The translations under genes were made by a program, and so were the position numbers. Below are positions 6,281 to 10,130 of a DNA stretch of 10,130 nt, piece after piece. Below the pieces are notes generated by a model. It saw nothing but the letters and a program-made list of their open reading frames with translations, was not told where the DNA came from and made no database searches. Position 1 is the stretch's first letter. Each line of letters starts with the position of its first letter. The stretch spans positions 1-10,130 of the forward strand of contig JALOMY010000073.1 in the NCBI GenBank assembly GCA_025455225.1. Direction: 5' to 3'. The stretch is from Cyclobacteriaceae bacterium. Lineage in GTDB: Bacteria; Bacteroidota; Bacteroidia; Cytophagales; Cyclobacteriaceae.

Positions 6281-7084
6281 ATGACCGTGCGTAAGATAAG
6301 TGAGATCTGGATTTACCCCATTAAATCCCTGGGTGGAATTCAGGTAGAAAAAGCCCGGGTATTCGAAAAGGGGTTGGAATACGATAGGCGCTGGATGCTG
6401 GTGGATAATCATAACCGGTTTATTACACAGCGCGAATACCCCCAGCTGGCCTGCTTCCAGGTTGAACTTGCCGATGGAAAACTTACCGTTACGCATCGAA
6501 ATTCCGGAGCATCCATTTCTTTTTCAAGTCAAATGCAAAAGGGCGAAATTCAGAAGGCGCAGGTGTGGAACGATGAAGTAGACGTCATCGAGGTGGAAAA
6601 AGAAATAAGCGCCTGGTTTTCGAAAGAATTGCAGATGCCGTGTAAGCTGGTACATTTTCCAGAGCAGAATAATCGGATGGTTGATCCAGAATATGCTCGG
6701 CATAAAGAACAGGTAAGTTTGGCGGATGGATATCCTTTGCTAATTATCGGTCAGGCTTCTTTGGATGATTTAAACAACCGCCTTCCAACTCCGGTCACGA
6801 TTAAGCGTTTCCGGCCCACCCTCGTCTTTACTGGGGGTGAGCCTTATGAAGAAGATCAGTGGCAGGATTTTTTGATCGGTAACAATCACTTCAGGGGGGT
6901 TAAAAATTGCAGCCGGTGCGTTATGACAACCATTGACCCGCAAACCGGAGAAAAAGGTGCTGAACCCCTGCGTACCTTAAGTACATATCGGCAGCGGAAT
7001 AACAAGATTTATTTTGGTCAAAATCTTTTATCAATCAAAGGCAATCAAATTGGTGTTGGTGATGTTATAACAGTTGAAATATAA
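6281..7084 (+). CDS. MOSC domain protein, mARC/YcbX-like molybdenum reductase
   Basis: This encodes 267 residues from the ATG at 6281. An in-frame GTG at 6275 would add two. An N-terminal MOSC_N beta-barrel domain (about 1-120, with IWIYPIKSLGG and LEYDRRWMLVD) precedes a MOSC domain (about 135-267). The decisive motif is KNCSRCVMTTIDPQTGEKG (208-226), closely resembling the mitochondrial amidoxime-reducing component. The second cysteine, Cys213, corresponds to the molybdenum ligand. KRFRPTLVF (175-183) and EPLRTLSTYR (228-237) are also typical. Relatives reduce N-hydroxylated compounds. Unlike E. coli YcbX, no ferredoxin domain is fused, so an external electron donor is needed. No signal peptide is visible. 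It starts a tight unit, with the SCO gene only 6 nt downstream. A weak box, TAAGTTAG (6250-6257), precedes it. Confidence 0.9.
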   Translation: MTVRKISEIWIYPIKSLGGIQVEKARVFEKGLEYDRRWMLVDNHNRFITQREYPQLACFQVELADGKLTVTHRNSGASISFSSQMQKGEIQKAQVWNDEVDVIEVEKEISAWFSKELQMPCKLVHFPEQNNRMVDPEYARHKEQVSLADGYPLLIIGQASLDDLNNRLPTPVTIKRFRPTLVFTGGEPYEEDQWQDFLIGNNHFRGVKNCSRCVMTTIDPQTGEKGAEPLRTLSTYRQRNNKIYFGQNLLSIKGNQIGVGDVITVEI

Positions 7085-7090
7085 ATCGGT

Positions 7091-7729
7091 ATGCGCACAT
7101 CTTTATTCAGTTTCCTGGTATTGATTCTGGTTTCATGTTCTAAAACAAAAGAAGAAAAGCTACCTATTCTCGGTTATCGTGAAGTGGTAGCAAAAGAGAT
7201 AGACGGCAAAAAAGTGGCCGATACGGTTTACCATGCCATTGCCGAATTTGAATTTGTGAACCAGGACAGTGTGCTGGTGAATAATACAACCTTTGATGGT
7301 AAAATTTATGTGGCCGATTTCTTCTTTACCTCCTGCCGCACCATATGCCCCAAAATGAAAACCCAGATGCTTCGGGTTTATGACTCGATTCAGTCAATGT
7401 CCGATGTGCTGATTCTTTCACACACCATCGACCCGGAACATGATACAGTTGCCTTGCTTCACGATTTTGCCGAACGCCTGGGGGTTAGCTCCGCCAAATG
7501 GCATTTCGTTACCGGTGAACAGGACAAAATTTTTCAGATTGCACAAACCAGCTATTTCGCCACTGCCATGGCCGATGCCACCGAACCTGATGGATTTATT
7601 CACAGCGGAGCCTTCTTGTTAATCGATAAAGAAAGACGCATCCGTGGAAAATACGATGGCACCCTTGAAGAAGACGTTAACCGGTTGATTGTTGATATTA
7701 AGCGCCTTCGCAAAGAATATGGTGAATAA
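7091..7729 (+). CDS. SCO1/SenC-family copper chaperone lipoprotein
   Basis: This encodes 212 residues. SCO proteins deliver copper to, or reduce the cysteines of, the CuA centre of haem-copper oxidases. Some act as periplasmic thiol reductants. The thioredoxin-like fold carries the copper ligands Cys82 and Cys86 (FTSCRTICPKM) and His171 (GFIHSGAFLLID). The family motif TIDPEHDT lies at 112-119. The N-terminus is a lipoprotein signal ending LVSC with Cys16 as the lipid anchor, so the protein is membrane-tethered outside the cytoplasm. It begins 6 nt after the MOSC gene, and its last 11 nt overlap the following cytochrome c gene. This supports one transcript and a joint role in respiratory electron transfer. 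All key residues are present. Confidence 0.94.
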   Translation: MRTSLFSFLVLILVSCSKTKEEKLPILGYREVVAKEIDGKKVADTVYHAIAEFEFVNQDSVLVNNTTFDGKIYVADFFFTSCRTICPKMKTQMLRVYDSIQSMSDVLILSHTIDPEHDTVALLHDFAERLGVSSAKWHFVTGEQDKIFQIAQTSYFATAMADATEPDGFIHSGAFLLIDKERRIRGKYDGTLEEDVNRLIVDIKRLRKEYGE

Positions 7730-8174
7730 GTCTATCCCTAACGTTGCCTCTTATAGGATCATCGTATTGGGGATAGCCCTCGGCTTTACACTAATGGGTT
7801 GCACGCTTTCACAAAAGGATGAAAAAACCAAATTCATCAACTACTTCAGGCAGGGTGAACAGCTTTACATTAAGCACTGCAGCAACTGCCATCAAGCCAG
7901 CGGAACAGGCCTGGGCCGGGTTTATCCTCCGCTTAAAGATTCGGATTACATGAAAAATAATTTTGAGGCTGTGATTTGCCTGATGAAATACGGAATGGAA
8001 GGCGAATTGATTGTTAATGGCGTTCAATACAACCAGGCCATGCCAGGCGTACCTAGCCTTACTGATCTTGAGGTGGCTGAAATTGCCACGTACATTTATA
8101 ATTCCTGGGATAACTCACGGGGCCTGGTCGGGGTTAAAGATGTTGGTCAGATTTTAAATACCTGTAACCAATAG
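7719..8174 (+). CDS. Mono-haem class I cytochrome c, lipoprotein
   Basis: This encodes 151 residues from the ATG at 7719. A TTG at 7689 lies upstream in frame, but it sits deep inside the SCO gene and would displace the signal sequence. A hydrophobic stretch (14-25) ends in LMGC, giving a lipid anchor at Cys28. The haem is attached by CSNCH (Cys54, Cys57, His58). The distal ligand is probably Met108 in QAMPGV, followed by the usual C-terminal helix (DLEVAEIATYIYNSW). YPPLKDSDYM matches the segment seen in small periplasmic c-type cytochromes. Its start overlaps the SCO gene by 11 nt, suggesting coupled translation. It likely passes electrons to a terminal oxidase or an oxidoreductase at the membrane. 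The partner is not visible here. Confidence 0.93.
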   Translation: MVNKSIPNVASYRIIVLGIALGFTLMGCTLSQKDEKTKFINYFRQGEQLYIKHCSNCHQASGTGLGRVYPPLKDSDYMKNNFEAVICLMKYGMEGELIVNGVQYNQAMPGVPSLTDLEVAEIATYIYNSWDNSRGLVGVKDVGQILNTCNQ

Positions 8175-8178
8175 GATC

Positions 8179-8209
8179 TATTTTTGATTATAATTTTCAA
8201 ATATTTTTG
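8179..8209 (+). promoter_or_regulatory. Two tandem TAnnTTTG boxes before the TPR gene
   Basis: TATTTTTG occurs exactly twice, at 8179-8186 and 8202-8209, 23 bp apart. Both match TAnnTTTG. The second lies only 4 bp before the ATG at 8214, so a start from it would give an almost leaderless mRNA. The first would give about 22 nt of leader. A TTTG at 8183-8186 could act as -33 for the second box, but its 15-nt spacer is short. Which box is used is unknown. Confidence 0.45.
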
Positions 8210-8213
8210 CGTC

Positions 8214-8996
8214 ATGATTCGGGTTGTTGCATTTTTTGTGATGGTAGTAATCGTGTCCCGGGTAAACGGGCAATCCATTTCAGTTAATTCAGTTAATAAC
8301 TGGATGAAGGAAGGTTTATTGCTGGAAAGCCAGTTCAAAACAGAAGAGGCACTGAAGAAATATGAATTGGTGCTTAAAGAAAATCCAAACCATGTAAAGG
8401 CCCTTACTCATGCCAGCCGCATGCTGTCTAACATTGGCGGTCGCTTGCCGATGACACAACGCGAAGAGAAAAGAACATACCTGGAAAAAGCCAGGACTTA
8501 TGCGCTCAAAGCAACCGAACTGGATCCGAAGGATGCTGATGCTCGCCTGGCCCACATCATTACACTGGGTTTACTGTCGGAAATCTCACGCAATCCAAGA
8601 GAAAAAGTGATGGATGCAAAACTCATTCACTCGGAAGCCAAAACCATACTAAGCATTGATTCGAAATATCCTGAAGCATATTTTGTTCTGGGCAAATGGC
8701 AACTCGAACTTTCCCGGTTAAGTTGGATTGAACTGCTGGCGTGTAAGCTGTTGTTTGGCGGATTGCCGGAAGAAATCTCAAAAGAGGCAGCTTTAAATTA
8801 TTTCAATCAAGGACTTGCGTTGAACCCCAACAGTATCCTTTTTCTTTTTGGGCAGGCATCCGTGTATTACGATATGGGCGAACACGACAGAGCCTCTTTT
8901 ATTCTTCAACGCGCCATCAACTTACCACTGGCTGAACCGGATGATGCACAGCGCAAAGACCGGTGCATCGATTTGCTGAATAAAATTCAGAGCTAA
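8214..8996 (+). CDS. Exported TPR protein, RMDN (FAM82)-like
   Basis: This encodes 260 residues from the ATG at 8214. A TTG at 8184 adds ten residues but lies within promoter-like sequence. The N-terminus (hydrophobic residues 4-16, then RVNGQS) looks like a secretory signal cleaved near residue 19-20. The rest is helical repeat: TPR-like units at about 33-66, 86-118, 135-165 and 190-250, several closing with LDP- or NPN-type turns. The segment LGKWQLELSRLSWIE (159-173) followed by KLLFGGLPE (178-186) resembles the conserved LGRW...LSW and FGGLP region of the eukaryotic regulator of microtubule dynamics family, as I remember it. The molecular function in bacteria is not known. It follows the cytochrome gene by 39 nt, with its own promoter-like boxes, and ends in a hairpin. 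Confidence 0.82.
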   Translation: MIRVVAFFVMVVIVSRVNGQSISVNSVNNWMKEGLLLESQFKTEEALKKYELVLKENPNHVKALTHASRMLSNIGGRLPMTQREEKRTYLEKARTYALKATELDPKDADARLAHIITLGLLSEISRNPREKVMDAKLIHSEAKTILSIDSKYPEAYFVLGKWQLELSRLSWIELLACKLLFGGLPEEISKEAALNYFNQGLALNPNSILFLFGQASVYYDMGEHDRASFILQRAINLPLAEPDDAQRKDRCIDLLNKIQS

Positions 8997-9009
8997 TTTC
9001 CTCTGAATT
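8984..9009 (+). terminator. Terminator-like hairpin over the TPR stop codon
   Basis: AATTCAGAG (8984-8992) and CTCTGAATT (9001-9009) form a perfect 9-bp stem with an 8-nt loop that contains the TAA stop codon. No T-tract follows, so termination strength is uncertain. Its position at the end of the unit fits a transcript end. Confidence 0.5.
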
Positions 9010-9090
9010 AATGCCTTACCCGATTTATTAAGAACCTGTCTAAGGTACAATCGCGACCCGGATTCTCATCTCCTCCATTGACATAATTTT

Positions 9091-9122
9091 CCGTATTCCA
9101 TACGGGATATTTTGTAACTTTC
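9091..9122 (+). promoter_or_regulatory. Palindrome and weak -7 box upstream of molybdenum hydroxylase genes
   Basis: CCGTAT (9091-9096) and ATACGG (9100-9105) form a perfect 6-bp inverted repeat with a 3-bp centre. TAACTTTC (9115-9122), one mismatch from TAnnTTTG, follows 22 bp before the ATG at 9145. The palindrome would sit just upstream of the -7 box, where a regulator could act. No regulator gene is adjacent. The remainder of the 148-bp gap shows nothing else I can support. Confidence 0.3.
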
Positions 9123-9144
9123 TTCTCTTCAATTTTCAACAACT

Positions 9145-9624
9145 ATGGCTTCTTACACACTCAAAATCAACAACAAAAATTTCACCATTGAAGCTGATCC
9201 AACCATGCCCTTGCTATGGGCAATTCGTGATCTGGCCGGGCTAACAGGTACAAAATACGGTTGCGGTATTGCCCAGTGTGGTGCCTGCACCATTCACCTG
9301 AATGGAAACCCGGTACGATCTTGTTCAATACCAGTATCCGCAGCGGCTAATCAGAGTATTACCACGATTGAAGGATTGAGTGATGACAACTCCCATCCTG
9401 TACAACAAGCCTGGATTCAGGACCAGGTTCCGCAATGCGGTTACTGCCAGTCGGGTCAAATTATGGCCGCTGCCGCTCTCATAAAACGCAATCCAAACCC
9501 AACCGATAAAGACATTGATATGGCCATGCAAGGACATATCTGCCGGTGCGGTACGTATCCGCGGATTCGTAAAGCCATTAAAACTGCAGCAGCACTGAGT
9601 ACCGCTAAAGCATCCACGAAATAA
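9145..9624 (+). CDS. [2Fe-2S] subunit of isoquinoline 1-oxidoreductase-like molybdenum hydroxylase
   Basis: This encodes 159 residues, the usual length for the small subunit of the IorAB and aldehyde-oxidase type two-subunit enzymes. It carries electrons away from the molybdenum site. The plant-ferredoxin-like cluster uses Cys40, Cys45, Cys48 and Cys60 (YGCGIAQCGACTIHLNG). The second helical-domain cluster uses Cys98, Cys101, Cys133 and Cys135 (PQCGYCQSGQIM and GHICRCGTYPRI). It has no export signal of its own. Family knowledge suggests it is carried across the membrane with the Tat-targeted large subunit encoded 9 nt downstream. The name reflects family resemblance, and the actual substrate, an N-heterocycle or aldehyde, cannot be read from this sequence. 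Confidence 0.93.
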   Translation: MASYTLKINNKNFTIEADPTMPLLWAIRDLAGLTGTKYGCGIAQCGACTIHLNGNPVRSCSIPVSAAANQSITTIEGLSDDNSHPVQQAWIQDQVPQCGYCQSGQIMAAAALIKRNPNPTDKDIDMAMQGHICRCGTYPRIRKAIKTAAALSTAKASTK

Positions 9625-9633
9625 TTCCAGACT

Positions 9634-10130
9634 ATGGAAACCAGGAATATTTCCAGAAGAAACTTTATCAGGCTCACCGGCATGACCGGTACGGTGCTGG
9701 CGTTAGGTGTACAGGTTCCATCGTTCGGAAAAGAAGAAAGCATAATCAACCTCGAAGGTTTGAACGGGGCAGGAATTGAACTTAATGCCTGGATTTCGAT
9801 TGATACATCAGGCAAAGTAACCATTACCAACCACCGCGCTGAAATGGGGCAGGGATCATTTCAGGCTGTTCCCCAAATCATTGCTGAAGAATTGGAAGTG
9901 GACCTGAACCAGGTAAACATTGTATTTGCATCGGGCAACAGTGCGAAATATGGAAGCCAGGTAACCGGAGGTAGTTCAACCGTGCGAGGTTCCTATAAAA
10001 AATTATTGAAACTGGGTGCCACTGCCCGTGAAATGCTTATTGAGGCTGCGGCAAAAAAATGGAATGTAAGCAAGGAGGAATGCTACGCTGAAAACGGAAA
10101 CGTTATTCACAAGCCGTCCGCAAAGAAAAC
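9634..10130 (+). CDS. Molybdopterin large subunit of IorB-like hydroxylase, N-terminal part (truncated by window)
   Basis: This is the first 165 codons of a gene that continues past the right edge. Large subunits of this family are about 700 or more residues. The N-terminus is a Tat signal: SRRNFIRLTG (residues 7-16) followed by a hydrophobic run (MTGTVLALGV), which indicates folded export. NAWISIDTSGKVTITNHRAEMGQG (51-74) is the start of the molybdopterin-binding domain, with the diagnostic EMGQG. Then come AEELEVD (84-90) and TGGSSTVRGSY (111-121), typical of isoquinoline 1-oxidoreductase and related Tat-exported aldehyde oxidases. It begins 9 nt after the [2Fe-2S] subunit, forming the expected small-large pair. 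The catalytic glutamate lies beyond the window. Confidence 0.92.
   Translation, partial: METRNISRRNFIRLTGMTGTVLALGVQVPSFGKEESIINLEGLNGAGIELNAWISIDTSGKVTITNHRAEMGQGSFQAVPQIIAEELEVDLNQVNIVFASGNSAKYGSQVTGGSSTVRGSYKKLLKLGATAREMLIEAAAKKWNVSKEECYAENGNVIHKPSAKK

Noticed and set aside
7719..8174. Surface-export signal in the cytochrome c and SCO lipoproteins (K-D/E residues after the lipid Cys)
   Set aside because: The acidic residues lie further from the cysteine than in the described Bacteroidota export consensus, so surface exposure is not supported.
1..10130. CRISPR arrays, insertion sequences, tRNA or rRNA genes, integrase or toxin modules
   Set aside because: I saw no spaced direct repeats, transposase motifs, terminal inverted repeats or tRNA-like CCA ends. 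All stretches longer than about 210 bp are occupied by recognisable genes.

Overview
The window looks like chromosomal DNA from a Bacteroidota bacterium, most likely a Cytophagales-type lineage. The reasons are two exact TAnnTTTG promoter boxes plus a TTTG-N19-TAnnTTTG pair upstream of rplC, scarce Shine-Dalgarno sequences, several lipoprotein signals with short lipoboxes, and the character of the proteins (L3 beginning MPGIIGRKVGMT, a FecE-type ATPase with a C-terminal tail, a short alpha-glucan phosphorylase). This placement is inferred from sequence character, not from a search. I see no mobile element, CRISPR array, tRNA or rRNA.

Region 1 (1-1715, minus strand) is the head of the S10 ribosomal protein operon: rplC, rplD, rplW and the first codons of rplB. 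The genes are tightly packed, with an ATGA overlap between rplD and rplW. A textbook Bacteroidota promoter precedes rplC, and the predicted mRNA begins with a compact element of competing hairpins, so the operon appears to start at rplC without rpsJ in front of it.

Region 2 (1834-3860, plus) is a translationally coupled FecCD-type permease and FecE/BtuD-type ATPase for a metal chelate (siderophore, haem or cobalamin). No binding protein lies beside them. Region 3 (3955-5604, plus) is a compact alpha-glucan phosphorylase whose usual PLP lysine position reads threonine. It converges on msrB (5654-6169, minus), a lipoprotein methionine-R-sulfoxide reductase, across a strong bidirectional hairpin.

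Region 4 (6281-8174, plus) is a compact three-gene unit: a MOSC/mARC-like molybdenum protein, a SCO1/SenC copper chaperone lipoprotein and a mono-haem cytochrome c lipoprotein. It suggests envelope redox and cytochrome oxidase biogenesis. Region 5 (8214-8996, plus) is an exported TPR protein resembling the eukaryotic RMDN (regulator of microtubule dynamics) family, with two promoter-like boxes in front and a terminator-like hairpin over its stop codon. Region 6 (9145-10130, plus) is an isoquinoline 1-oxidoreductase-like molybdenum hydroxylase: a [2Fe-2S] small subunit, then a Tat-exported molybdopterin large subunit cut by the window edge.

Most of the window is ordinary core and accessory metabolism. 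The points most worth a second look are the rplC leader, the Lys-to-Thr position in the phosphorylase, the mARC-like/SCO/cytochrome operon and the RMDN-like protein.
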